DNA from: Aquabacter sediminis
Lineage (GTDB): Bacteria; Pseudomonadota; Alphaproteobacteria; Rhizobiales; Xanthobacteraceae
NCBI RefSeq assembly: GCF_028863665.1
Contig: NZ_JARBFX010000006.1
Span: 186,001-250,000 of the forward strand
DNA: 64,000 nt
Direction of reading: 5' to 3'
Part shown: positions 27,074-35,692 of the stretch, piece by piece
Layout of the letters: each line of letters starts with the position of its first letter
Position numbering within the stretch: the first letter of the stretch is position 1
Program-made: the position numbers and the translations under genes
Notes under the pieces: model-generated
The model's input: the letters and a program-made list of their open reading frames with translations, nothing else
The model's database searches: none
Told to the model about the DNA's origin: nothing

Positions 27074-27829
27074 ATGCCTCTGCCCGACGATCCCGTCGCC
27101 ATCGTCACCGGAGCCGCCCGCGGCATCGGCCGCGCCTGCGCCGAGGAGCTGGCGAAGAAGGGCTTTCGCGTCGCTCTCGCCGACCTCGACAGCGACGATC
27201 TGGACGAGGCGACGCAGGCGGTGGGTGGCTTTGGCCCCGGCGCGCTGGCGCTGCGCGGCGACGTGGCGGATTTCGATCAGGTGCAGGTGCTCGCCAGCTC
27301 GGTGGTGGCCCGCTGGGGGCGGGTGGATGTGCTGGTCAACAATGCCGGCATCTCCCAGCCCAAGACCCTGCTGGAGATTTCAGAAGCCGAGTTCGACCGC
27401 ACCATCGCCGTGAACCTGAAGGGCCACTTCAACTGGTGCAAGGCGGTGGCCGCCGGCATGGTGGAGCAGAAGGGCGGGCGCATCATCAACATGTCGTCGG
27501 TCAGCGCCGGCACGGGCGGCGCCCCCTCGGCGGTGAGCAAGTTCGCCTATGTGGCCTCCAAGGCCGCCGTGCAGGGCCTCACCCGGGCGCTCGCCAAGGA
27601 GCTGGCGCCCTATGTGACCGTGAACGCCATCTGCCCCGGCTCCATCGAGACCAGCCTCACCCGCGCCCTCATCGAGGCCCGGCGCGAGGCCATCACCGGC
27701 ACCATTCCGCTCGCCCGCCTGGGCACGCCCTTGGACATTGCCGTGGTGGTGGCCTTCCTGGCGACGGTGGAGCCCAATTTCATCACCGGCGAGATCATCG
27801 ACGTGGATGGCGGCCAGTGGGTCAACTGA
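27074..27829 (+). CDS. SDR-family oxidoreductase (FabG-like), first of pair
   Basis: A 251-residue short-chain dehydrogenase. The NAD(P) motif is TGAARGIG (residues 12-19), then NNAGISQP, the catalytic YVASKAAVQ and the C-terminal ITGEIIDVDGGQWVN. It is the promoter-proximal gene of the RpiR-controlled cassette, 36 bases ahead of a second SDR. Two adjacent SDRs suggest two sequential alcohol/ketone steps or the two directions of one epimerisation. Substrate unknown. Confidence 0.9.
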   Translation: MPLPDDPVAIVTGAARGIGRACAEELAKKGFRVALADLDSDDLDEATQAVGGFGPGALALRGDVADFDQVQVLASSVVARWGRVDVLVNNAGISQPKTLLEISEAEFDRTIAVNLKGHFNWCKAVAAGMVEQKGGRIINMSSVSAGTGGAPSAVSKFAYVASKAAVQGLTRALAKELAPYVTVNAICPGSIETSLTRALIEARREAITGTIPLARLGTPLDIAVVVAFLATVEPNFITGEIIDVDGGQWVN

Positions 27830-27865
27830 CGCCGCTTTCCTTCCCGCGACCTTGAGGATCATCCC

Positions 27866-28666
27866 ATGAGCGCCGACGCCACCGCCCCTCTCGCCCCCCT
27901 CGCCGTCGTCACCGGCGCGGCGCGCGGCATCGGCCGCGCGGTGGCCGAACGTCTTCACCAGGAGGGCTATCGCCTCGCCCTCCTCGACCGCGAAGCCGGC
28001 GAGGTGGAAAGCCTCGCCGCCACCCTGTCTGCCGACGGCCCTGTTGCGCGCGCCTACGCCCCTGACATGCGCGTGACGGCGGCCGTCGGCGACGCCTTCG
28101 CGGCGCTTGCCCGCGACCTCGGCACCCCCGATGCACTGGTGAACAGCGCCGGCATCTATCCCGACGTGTCCGCCATCGACATGCGGGAAGAGGACTGGGA
28201 CGTGGTGCTGGACGTGAACCTGAAGGGCACCTTCTTCGCCTGCCAGGCCTTCGCCCGGCTGCGGCGGGATGCAGGCGGGGGCGGCGCCATCGTCAACCTC
28301 GCCTCCACGGCGGCCTTTTCCGCCCGCGCCGGGGCGGTGCACTATGCCGCCTCCAAGGGCGGCGTGGTCATGCTCACCAAGGGCCTCGCCCTGGAATGGC
28401 GGGACCTCGGCATCCGCGTGAATGCGGTGGCCCCCGGCCTCATCGAGGTGCGGGAGGGGCAGGTTTCCGGCGCCTATCGCCAGCAATTCCTGACCATGAT
28501 CCCGAGCGGGCGCATCGGCGTGCCCGCGGACATTTCCGGCGTGGTGGCCTTCCTGCTCTCCCCCGACGCCGCCTTCATGAATGCGGAATGCGTGGTGGTG
28601 GATGGCGGCTTCCTGGCCGGCCGCCCGCTGCAGCGCGCCGGCACCCCCAACCCGGCCGCCAGCTGA
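27866..28666 (+). CDS. SDR-family oxidoreductase, second of pair
   Basis: A 266-residue short-chain dehydrogenase with TGAARGIG (residues 16-23), NSAGIYPD, catalytic YAASKGGV, and a C-terminal NAECVVVDGGFLAGRP followed by a short tail. TTGAGGA (27852-27858) before the ATG gives a clear ribosome-binding site. It differs enough from its neighbour to be a separate activity rather than a recent duplicate. It probably acts in the same pathway as the hydrolase and importer downstream. Confidence 0.9.
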   Translation: MSADATAPLAPLAVVTGAARGIGRAVAERLHQEGYRLALLDREAGEVESLAATLSADGPVARAYAPDMRVTAAVGDAFAALARDLGTPDALVNSAGIYPDVSAIDMREEDWDVVLDVNLKGTFFACQAFARLRRDAGGGGAIVNLASTAAFSARAGAVHYAASKGGVVMLTKGLALEWRDLGIRVNAVAPGLIEVREGQVSGAYRQQFLTMIPSGRIGVPADISGVVAFLLSPDAAFMNAECVVVDGGFLAGRPLQRAGTPNPAAS

Positions 28667-28691
28667 GCCCCATTTCAAGAGGAGCGCCCTC

Positions 28692-29591
28692 ATGAGCGAC
28701 ACCCCCAAGCTCGAACCCTGGCAGTGGCCGGAAGAGCAGTGGCGCCGCATCGTCAACCAGGTGCGCGCCGGCCGTGCGCTGCGCCCCGCCGCCTGGCCCG
28801 GTGGCGCGCGCTGCGCGGTGGCGCTTTCCTTCGACAGCGACCACGAGACCTCGGAACTGCGCGACGGCGGCAAGTCCATCGGCCGCATGTCCTGGGGCGA
28901 ATATGGGGCGCGCGTGGCGGTGCCACGCATCCTCAATCTGCTCGCCAAATATGACGTGAAGGCCACCTTCTACGTGCCCGCCGTGGTCGCCCTCCTGCAC
29001 CCGGACGAGCAGCGCCGGATCGTCGCCGAGGGCCATGAGATCGGCATTCACGGCTGGATCCACGAGCTGAACTCGGTCCTGCCCTACGAGGACGAGCGCG
29101 ACCTCATGCTGCGCTCCACCGACACGCTGGAGCAGATCACCGGCGTGCGCCCCGTGGGCCTGCGCACCCCCTCCTGGGACTTCAGCCCCTCCACCTTGCG
29201 GATCGAGAAGGAGATGGGCCTCCTCTACGATTCCTCCCTCATGGCGGACGTGGATTGCTACGAGCTGCTGCTGGATGGCGAGCCGAGCGGGGTGCTGGAA
29301 TTGCCGGTGGAATGGATCCGCGACGACGCGGTCTATTTCATGATGCACCGCTTCCAGTCGCTGCGGCCCTATACGCCGCCCACCGACGTGCTGGACATCT
29401 TCCGGCGCGAATTCGATGGCGCGTACGAGGAAGGGGGCATCTGCCAGATCACCATGCATCCCCACATGACCGGCTACCGCTCCCGGATCTTCATCCTGGA
29501 GGAGCTGATCCGGCACGCCAAGGCGCGGGGCGACGTGTGGTTCGGCACCCACGCGCAAGTGGTGGAATGGGCACGCGACCATGCGGCCTGA
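28692..29591 (+). CDS. Polysaccharide-deacetylase-fold hydrolase, possible cyclic imide hydrolase
   Basis: A 299-residue NodB-fold metal hydrolase without a signal peptide. The metal site is visible as FDSDHETSE (Asp) and GHEIGIHGWIHE (the H-x3-H pair); GLRTPSWDFSP and MHPHMTG are further active-site loops. The sequence resembles the cytoplasmic PuuE/PgdA-like subgroup. Relatives there act on cyclic imides or allantoin rather than cell-wall sugar, which fits its position in an ABC-importer and M20 operon. The frame is open to 28581 but AAGAGGAG precedes the ATG at 28692. A true peptidoglycan deacetylase is the alternative. Confidence 0.8.
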   Translation: MSDTPKLEPWQWPEEQWRRIVNQVRAGRALRPAAWPGGARCAVALSFDSDHETSELRDGGKSIGRMSWGEYGARVAVPRILNLLAKYDVKATFYVPAVVALLHPDEQRRIVAEGHEIGIHGWIHELNSVLPYEDERDLMLRSTDTLEQITGVRPVGLRTPSWDFSPSTLRIEKEMGLLYDSSLMADVDCYELLLDGEPSGVLELPVEWIRDDAVYFMMHRFQSLRPYTPPTDVLDIFRREFDGAYEEGGICQITMHPHMTGYRSRIFILEELIRHAKARGDVWFGTHAQVVEWARDHAA

Positions 29592-29627
29592 GACCCCTCC
29601 CCGCCCCGCATCGGCCGGAGGCCGGCC

Positions 29628-30542
29628 ATGAGCGGCACCGGCGCCCTCGCGGGTGAAGCGCCACGCGCCGAACGGTCCGGCGAGACACCGCCGCGGCGGA
29701 TTGATGTGGCACGGCTGGTCTCGCTCGCAGCCCTGCTCGGGCCGGCAGTGTTGCTCTTGGGCGTGGGGCTGGTATGGCCCTTCCTGATGATGGCCCGCAT
29801 GTCGGTGCTGGATCGCTTCCCCGATCCCACCGGCCTGACGCTCGAATATTTCCAGACCGTCCTCACCGACCCCTATTTCCTGCGCATCATCGGGCGGACC
29901 TTCTCGCTTGCGGTTGTGGTCACCGCCATCACCGCCGTGATCGGCTATCCCGTGGCCTGGTTCCTCGCCCGCTCGCGCTCGCGCTGGAAGCACCTGGTGT
30001 TCCTGGGCGTGATCTCGCCGCTGATGGTCTCCATCATCGTGCGCTCCATCGGCTGGACCATCATCCTGGGCAATGAGGGCTTCATCAACGCCCTGCTGAC
30101 CGCCCTCGGCATCATCGATACCCCGCTCCGGCTCATGCAGAGCTTCTGGAGCGTCGTGGCGGGCATGGTGCACATCCTCATCCCCTTCATGGTGCTCTCC
30201 GTGGCCTCGGTGCTGGGCAAGATCGACCCCGCTTATGCGGAGGCGGCCACCGTCATGGGCGCGAACCCGGTGCGCACCTTCCTGAAGGTGACGCTGCCCT
30301 TGTCGGTGCAGGGCATCGCGTCGGGCTCGGTCATCGTCTTCTGCCTGACGGTGGGCGCCTATGTGACGCCGGTCATGCTGGGACGCGGCAAGGTCTCGGT
30401 GCTCGCCATGACCATTCACGAGCAGATGGTGGTGTTGGTGGACTGGCCGACAGGTGCGGCGGTGGCGATGGTGCTGACCTTCGGCACCATGGTGGTGCTC
30501 ACCCTCTACGGCCTGTTCCTGCGCCGTCACGCGCGGCGATAG
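29628..30542 (+). CDS. ABC transporter permease (PotB-like)
   Basis: A 304-residue inner-membrane permease with a charged N-terminal tail (residues 1-28) and six membrane segments. The EAA loop AEAATVMGANPVRTFLKVTLPLSVQG is conserved. It belongs to the second polyamine/opine-type importer of the window, whose genes are all on the plus strand: permease, permease, binding protein, ATPase. The next permease starts nine bases after its stop. Confidence 0.9.
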   Translation: MSGTGALAGEAPRAERSGETPPRRIDVARLVSLAALLGPAVLLLGVGLVWPFLMMARMSVLDRFPDPTGLTLEYFQTVLTDPYFLRIIGRTFSLAVVVTAITAVIGYPVAWFLARSRSRWKHLVFLGVISPLMVSIIVRSIGWTIILGNEGFINALLTALGIIDTPLRLMQSFWSVVAGMVHILIPFMVLSVASVLGKIDPAYAEAATVMGANPVRTFLKVTLPLSVQGIASGSVIVFCLTVGAYVTPVMLGRGKVSVLAMTIHEQMVVLVDWPTGAAVAMVLTFGTMVVLTLYGLFLRRHARR

Positions 30543-30551
30543 GAGGCGCGG

Positions 30552-31382
30552 ATGTCGGACCTCTCCCTCGATCCCCCGCCGCCCCACGCCGCCCGGGCGC
30601 CCGCCAGCGAGCGCCTGCTGAACGCCTATGTGGTGGCGGTGCTGCTCTTCCTGGCGCTGCCCATCTTCATCGTGGTGCCGCTCGCTTTCAGCGACGATGT
30701 CTCGCTGAGCTTCCCGCCCCAGGGCTTCTCGCTCCGCTGGTTCGCCAACATCTGGGCGCGGCCGGAATTTGCCCGCGCCTTCGCGCTGAGCGCCGCCATC
30801 GCGCTTGTCGCCACCGCGCTTTCGCTGGTGGCGGGCACGCTGGCGGCGGTGGGGCTGGTGCGGCACCAGTTTCCCGGCCGCGACAGCCTCGTCACCTTCT
30901 TCATGACGCCGCTCATCTTCCCGGCCATCGTGCTGGGCGCGGCGGTGGCGCTGATGCTCGCCCCCATGGGCCTTTTGCGCAGCTTCTGGGGCCTGGCCCT
31001 CGCCCACACCGTGCTGACCTTCCCCTATGTGCTGCGCACGGCCGTGGCCACCTTGTCGGAGATCGACCGGGCGCTCGGAGAGGCCGCCTATACGCTGGGC
31101 GCCAATCGCTGGAAGACCTTCCGCCATGTGACGCTGCCCCTCATGCGGCCGGGGCTTCTGGCGGGGGCGACGTTCGCCCTCATCGTCTCCTTCGACGAGT
31201 TCACCGTGTCCATGTTCCTGGTGGGGCCGGGCATGATGACGCTGCCGCTCGAAATGTACAATTACGCCGAGTTCAGCCTCGACCCCACCATCGCCGCCAT
31301 CTCCACCATCCTCCTCATCATCACCTCGGTGGCGATCCTCGTCATCGAGAAGCTGGTGGGGCTGGGCAAGCAATTCTCGTGA
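30552..31382 (+). CDS. ABC transporter permease (PotC-like)
   Basis: A 276-residue inner-membrane permease, second of the pair, with six membrane segments. The EAA loop is GEAAYTLGANRWKTFRHVTLPLMRPG. A GGAGGCG site sits just before the ATG. The segment SFDEFTVSMFLVGPG resembles PotC-family proteins. The binding protein gene follows after 37 bases. Confidence 0.9.
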   Translation: MSDLSLDPPPPHAARAPASERLLNAYVVAVLLFLALPIFIVVPLAFSDDVSLSFPPQGFSLRWFANIWARPEFARAFALSAAIALVATALSLVAGTLAAVGLVRHQFPGRDSLVTFFMTPLIFPAIVLGAAVALMLAPMGLLRSFWGLALAHTVLTFPYVLRTAVATLSEIDRALGEAAYTLGANRWKTFRHVTLPLMRPGLLAGATFALIVSFDEFTVSMFLVGPGMMTLPLEMYNYAEFSLDPTIAAISTILLIITSVAILVIEKLVGLGKQFS

Positions 31383-31419
31383 CGCGTCCTCCGCAACACG
31401 CACCAGAAGGGAAGACCAG

Positions 31420-32526
31420 ATGAGCTCCGACGACACCAAGGACATCCTGCGCTCCTTCGAGGGCCGGGCCAGCCGCCGCGCCATCCTGAAGGGCATGGCC
31501 GCGCTCGGCGCGGGCGGCACCGCCTTCCTCCAGCTCGCCGAGGCCCTCGCCCAGGCGACCGATGCGGAAGTGGCCCAGCTCACCATCCTGTCCCAGCCGG
31601 GCGTGGTGCCGGAGATCCTGAAGGACGTCACCGTCCCCATGTTCAACAAGGCCTATCCGAAGACGGCGGTGACGTTCGAAGCCGCCTCCAATGCGGTGGC
31701 CTATCCGAAGATGCTGGCCCAGCGGTCCAATCCGGTGATCAGCGGCGCCATGGTGAACGACCTGTTCGCCCAGCGCGGCATCAACGACAAGATGTGGGCC
31801 CATTTCGACATGTCGCTGGTGCCCAACGCGGCCAACCTGCCGCCGGACCTCACCACCCCCGGCGGCTTCGGCATTCCCTTCCACCTCTCCCCGTTCGGCA
31901 TCATGTACAACCCGGACAAGGTGGAAGAGCCCAAGTCCTGGACCGACCTGTGGAACCCCAAATACAAGGGCCGGGTCTCCATGTGGGATGTCTATTACGA
32001 CGCCTACATCATGGCGGCGGTGGTCACCGGCAAGGGGCCGGACGTGGTGGCCGGCATCAAGGCGTGGGAACCCTACAAGGAGAATATCGGCGCCTGGGTG
32101 AACTCGCCCACCGGCGAGGAGGACCTCGTCAGCCGCGGCGAGATGTGGCTGGCGCCGCACTGGGGCTCCTGGACCGCCATGGCCAAGTCGCAGGGCAAGA
32201 ACGTCGCCTTCACCATCCCCAAGGAAGGCGGCGTGCAATGGACCGGCCACATGCAGGTGTGCGCGGGCTTCTCGCCGGCGGTGAGCAAGCTCACGCAGAT
32301 CTACCTCAACACCTGGCTGTCCGATGAATGCCAGCTCGCCTGGATCGAGCGCGGCTTCTATTCGCCCGCCAGCACCAAGGTGAAGATCCCCGAGGCGCTG
32401 AAGTCGAACCCGGCCATCGTCACCGCCGACGAGGCGATCAAGAAGCTGATCCGGCCCGACTTCGTGAAGCTGGCGGCCGAGATGCCGAAGCTGAAGGGCC
32501 TCATCGACCGCACGCTCAAGTCCTGA
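31420..32526 (+). CDS. ABC transporter substrate-binding protein with Tat signal
   Basis: A 368-residue solute-binding protein of the PotD-like family. The N-terminus carries SRRAILKG at residues 18-25 followed by a hydrophobic stretch and EALAQA, a good twin-arginine export signal, so it is probably exported folded. The first binding protein of the window (18057) has a more ordinary signal peptide. AGAAGGGAAG precedes the start. Ten bases separate it from the ATPase gene. The ligand is unknown. Confidence 0.9.
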   Translation: MSSDDTKDILRSFEGRASRRAILKGMAALGAGGTAFLQLAEALAQATDAEVAQLTILSQPGVVPEILKDVTVPMFNKAYPKTAVTFEAASNAVAYPKMLAQRSNPVISGAMVNDLFAQRGINDKMWAHFDMSLVPNAANLPPDLTTPGGFGIPFHLSPFGIMYNPDKVEEPKSWTDLWNPKYKGRVSMWDVYYDAYIMAAVVTGKGPDVVAGIKAWEPYKENIGAWVNSPTGEEDLVSRGEMWLAPHWGSWTAMAKSQGKNVAFTIPKEGGVQWTGHMQVCAGFSPAVSKLTQIYLNTWLSDECQLAWIERGFYSPASTKVKIPEALKSNPAIVTADEAIKKLIRPDFVKLAAEMPKLKGLIDRTLKS

Positions 32527-32536
32527 CGGGGTCTTC

Positions 32537-33646
32537 ATGGCCAAGCTGAACGCGACCGACGCCGTCGGCGTCGACCTGCGCGACGTGAAGAAGTGGTACG
32601 GCTCCGTGCTCGCCGTGCGCGGCGTGTCGCTGGCCATCGCGCCTGGGGAGATGGTGTGTCTCCTCGGGCCGTCCGGCTGCGGCAAGACCACCACGTTGCG
32701 CATGATCGCCGGCCTCGAAACGCCCGATGCGGGGGAGATCCGCATCGGCGACACGCTGGTGAACCAGGTGGCGCCGTGGAAGCGCAACATCGGCATGGTC
32801 TTCCAGAACTATGCCCTATTCCCGCACATGAGCGTGTTCGAGAATGTCGCGTTCGGCCTTGCCATGCGCAACCGCCCCGCCGCCGAGACCCGCGCGGCGG
32901 TGGAGGATGCCATGGCGCAGGTGCGGCTCGCCGGCTTCGGCGAGCGCCGCCCCTCCCAACTCTCCGGCGGCCAGCGCCAGCGCGTGGCGCTGGCGCGCGC
33001 CATCGTCACCAAGCCCAACGTGCTGCTGCTGGACGAGCCCCTGGCCGCCCTCGACAAGAAATTGCGCGAGCAGATGCAGGTGGAGATCAAGCAGCTCCAG
33101 CGGGCGGTTGGCATCACCACCGTCTTCGTCACCCACGACCAGGAAGAGGCGCTCACGCTGGCTGACCGCATCGTGGTGATGGAGGAAGGCCGCATCGTGC
33201 AGATCGGCACCCCCTCCGATGTCTATGAGCATCCCCGCAGCCGCTTCGTCTCCGACTTCATCGGCTTCACCAATGCGGTGGCCGGCAAGGTGGAAGACGT
33301 GACCGCCGGCACGGCCCGCATCCGCACCGTCTCCGGCCACACGCTGGAGGTGCCAGCCACCGAGGGCACCGGGGCGGGCGATGCGGTGGACCTGGTGGTG
33401 CGGCCGGAAAAAGTGGTGATCGACCCGCCCGCCCATGCCCGCTGCGTGGTGCTGGAGGGGGAATTGGCGCACACGGTCTATTCCGGCGCCGTCACCTACT
33501 ACCATGTGGATATCGGCCAGGGCGCCATCCTCATCGCCATGGCACCCAATGCCGGAGAAGCCGCCCGCGCCACCTTGCCGCCCGGCAGCCGGATGCGCCT
33601 CGGCCTTTATCCCGACACCCTCCTGACCTTCCCGAGCCGGGGCTGA
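32537..33646 (+). CDS. ABC transporter ATP-binding protein (PotA-like)
   Basis: A 369-residue ATPase. Walker A GPSGCGKTT is at 44-52, signature LSGGQRQRVALARA from 142, Walker B VLLLDEP at 162-168, and a C-terminal TOBE domain follows from about 280. It completes the second importer. The M20 gene follows 36 bases later. Confidence 0.93.
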   Translation: MAKLNATDAVGVDLRDVKKWYGSVLAVRGVSLAIAPGEMVCLLGPSGCGKTTTLRMIAGLETPDAGEIRIGDTLVNQVAPWKRNIGMVFQNYALFPHMSVFENVAFGLAMRNRPAAETRAAVEDAMAQVRLAGFGERRPSQLSGGQRQRVALARAIVTKPNVLLLDEPLAALDKKLREQMQVEIKQLQRAVGITTVFVTHDQEEALTLADRIVVMEEGRIVQIGTPSDVYEHPRSRFVSDFIGFTNAVAGKVEDVTAGTARIRTVSGHTLEVPATEGTGAGDAVDLVVRPEKVVIDPPAHARCVVLEGELAHTVYSGAVTYYHVDIGQGAILIAMAPNAGEAARATLPPGSRMRLGLYPDTLLTFPSRG

Positions 33647-33682
33647 GGCGTGCGCGCCGCCCGGCAGAAAGACCAGTCCGCC

Positions 33683-34852
33683 ATGCCAGACCTGACCCCC
33701 GAGGAGGACGCTGTCCTCCAGTGGCTCGCGGCGCGCCGCGACGCCATGGAAGCCTTGCTGGTCGAGGTGGTGAACATCGACAGCGGCAGCTACCACAAGG
33801 CGGGCGTCGACCGCGTGGGCGCCGTCTTCCGTGCCCATCTTGCGGCAGCAGGCGTGCCCACGCAGACGGTGCCCGTCGCCGAGCAAGGCGACAACCTCAT
33901 CGCCGAGATCCCCGGCCGCACGGTCGGCCCCCATGCCTTGCTGCTCGGGCACATGGACACGGTGTTCCCCGAGGGCACGGTGGCCGCGCGCCCCTTCCGC
34001 CGGGAAGGCGACCGCGCCTTCGGGCCGGGGGTGGCGGACATGAAGGCGGGGCTGGTCATGAACACCTTCCTCATCGAGGCCTTCCACGCGCTCGGCGGGG
34101 CGCCCATGCCGCTGAAGGTGCTCTATTCCAGCGACGAGGAGATCGCCTCCCCCTCCTCCCGTTCGGTGATCCAGGCCTGCGCCGAAGGGGCGGCGCTGGT
34201 CCTGAACGCCGAGCCGGGGCGGCCCAATGGCAATGTGGTGATCGCCCGCAAGGGCGCCATCTTCTTCACCCTGGAAGTCTCCGGCCGCGCCGCCCATGCG
34301 GGCGTGGAGCCGGCCAAGGGCGCGAGCGCCATCGAGGCCCTCGCCCGCAAGGTCTTGAGCCTCCAGGCGATCAACCGGCCGGGGTCGGACACCACCGTCT
34401 CCGTGGGCCTCATCAAGGGCGGGGAATCCGTCAACATGGTGCCCGCCTGCGCCAAGGCCGAGGTGGACGTGCGCTTTTCCACCATCGAGGCCATGGAAGA
34501 GGTGTGGCGGCAGATCCTCGCCATCGTGGACCGGGAAGACCTGCCCGGCACCGCCGCGCGCATCACCCGCAAGCGCAACTTCCTGCCCTTCGCCCAGTCC
34601 CCCGCCAGCGAGGCGCTGTTCCACGCTTATGTGGCCTGCGCACGGGACCTGGGGATGAATGTGGGCGGCGAGGCCACCGGCGGTTCGGCCGACAGCGGCT
34701 TCACCGCGGCGGTGGGGGCGCCCACGCTCTGTGCCACCGGACCCGTGGGTGGCGGCGCCCATTCGCTGGATGAATTCTGCGACCTCGACACTTTGGTGCC
34801 CCGCGCCCAGGCGGTTGCCCTCACCTTGCTGCGGCACGGCCAGCCCCTCTGA
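33683..34852 (+). CDS. M20-family metallohydrolase (CPG2-like)
   Basis: A 389-residue di-zinc amidohydrolase/peptidase. Metal ligands and base are visible in LLLGHMDTVFPEG (His, Asp), GPGVADMKAG (bridging Asp), SSDEEIASPSS (Glu base and ligand), LNAEPG and the late GGAHSLDEF (His). The dimerisation domain lies between about 180 and 290. Glutamate carboxypeptidase, N-acyl-amino-acid deacylase and carbamoylase activities all occur in the family. Last gene of the RpiR-linked cassette, it could hydrolyse the amide left after ring opening. I chose the ATG at 33683 over a GTG at 33650 because similarity begins there. Confidence 0.87.
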   Translation: MPDLTPEEDAVLQWLAARRDAMEALLVEVVNIDSGSYHKAGVDRVGAVFRAHLAAAGVPTQTVPVAEQGDNLIAEIPGRTVGPHALLLGHMDTVFPEGTVAARPFRREGDRAFGPGVADMKAGLVMNTFLIEAFHALGGAPMPLKVLYSSDEEIASPSSRSVIQACAEGAALVLNAEPGRPNGNVVIARKGAIFFTLEVSGRAAHAGVEPAKGASAIEALARKVLSLQAINRPGSDTTVSVGLIKGGESVNMVPACAKAEVDVRFSTIEAMEEVWRQILAIVDREDLPGTAARITRKRNFLPFAQSPASEALFHAYVACARDLGMNVGGEATGGSADSGFTAAVGAPTLCATGPVGGGAHSLDEFCDLDTLVPRAQAVALTLLRHGQPL

Positions 34853-34952
34853 GCCCCCGCCCAGGACGGGGAGCGCGGCCAAAAGGGAGCGTCCCGGCGA
34901 TGACGCAAGGGGATTTCGGTACGTCACCTCATCTTGCCGTACGGACAGCTTG

Positions 34953-34958
34953 TATGAT
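34953..34958 (+). promoter_or_regulatory. -10-like box directly before the GntR gene
   Basis: TATGAT at 34953-34958 ends 11 bases before the ATG at 34970. If used, transcription would start at or within a few bases of the start codon, giving a nearly leaderless message. No Shine-Dalgarno sequence is visible before that ATG. A matching -35 at normal spacing is not obvious, so this is tentative. The overlapping TTGT..ACAA pattern (34950-34968) could also be a GntR operator. Confidence 0.3.
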
Positions 34959-34969
34959 AACTGGACAAC

Positions 34970-35692
34970 ATGACCTTCTCCATTCGCCGGGCGCCCGCAT
35001 TGTCGGCGGAGGTGGCCCGCAGCCTCTCCGACGCCATCCGCAGCGGCGCGCTCGCGCCGGGTGACCGCCTGCCCTCCGAGAAGGAATTGGCGGAACGCTA
35101 CGCCGTCTCGCGCATGGTGGTGCGTGAGGCGCTGTCCCGGCTGAAATCCGATGCCCTGGTGGAATCCCGGCAGGGGCTTGGGGCGTTCGTGGCGGCCGAG
35201 CCCGGCAAGGGCCTGTTCCGGCTGGAGGCGGACGCTTCCACCCGCGCCTCGCTGCGGCACGTCTTCCAGCTGCGCGTGGCGGTGGAGGGCGCCGCGGCGG
35301 GTTTGGCCGCCGTGCAGGCCTCGGACGCCCATCGCGCGGCCGTCGCCCGCGCCCTGGACGACCTGCGCGCGGACATCGCCGCCGGCCGGGACGGCATCGA
35401 GGCCGACAACAGCTTCCACGAAGCCATCGCCCGGGCATCAGGCAACCCCTATTTCGAGCGCTTTCTTTCCTTCCTCGGCGCCAGCTTGCGCGAGGTGATC
35501 GCCCATGCGCGGGTCAATACGCGCGCCCGGCATCCCGGCCGGATCATGGCGGTGCAGGCGGAGCACGAGGCGGTGCTGGCCGCCATCACCGCCGCCGATG
35601 CGGCCGGCGCCGAGGCCGCCATGCGCACCCACCTGTCCAACGCCATGGAGCGCCTCGGCTTCGGGCCGTTCGCTTCGGAGACCGCCCCATGA
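34970..35692 (+). CDS. GntR/FadR-family transcriptional regulator
   Basis: A 240-residue regulator with an N-terminal winged helix (residues about 5-75; GDRLPSEKELAERYAVSRMVVREALSRL) and an all-helical FCD ligand domain (about 90-230). The conserved metal-site residues are near FHEAIARASGNPYF and EHEAVLAAI. FCD members sense organic acids and often control TRAP transporter and dehydrogenase genes, as here. It overlaps the next gene by four bases, so regulator and enzymes are probably one operon under its own control. Confidence 0.9.
   Translation: MTFSIRRAPALSAEVARSLSDAIRSGALAPGDRLPSEKELAERYAVSRMVVREALSRLKSDALVESRQGLGAFVAAEPGKGLFRLEADASTRASLRHVFQLRVAVEGAAAGLAAVQASDAHRAAVARALDDLRADIAAGRDGIEADNSFHEAIARASGNPYFERFLSFLGASLREVIAHARVNTRARHPGRIMAVQAEHEAVLAAITAADAAGAEAAMRTHLSNAMERLGFGPFASETAP

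Noticed and set aside
28575-31649. A 1024-codon open frame on the minus strand
   Set aside because: It lies opposite two permease genes and the hydrolase gene and is rich in His, Gly, Arg and Glu, as expected from the complement of high-GC codons. The plus-strand genes have recognisable families.
32816-35419. An 867-codon minus-strand frame
   Set aside because: It runs opposite the ATPase, M20 and GntR genes and has the same artefact composition.
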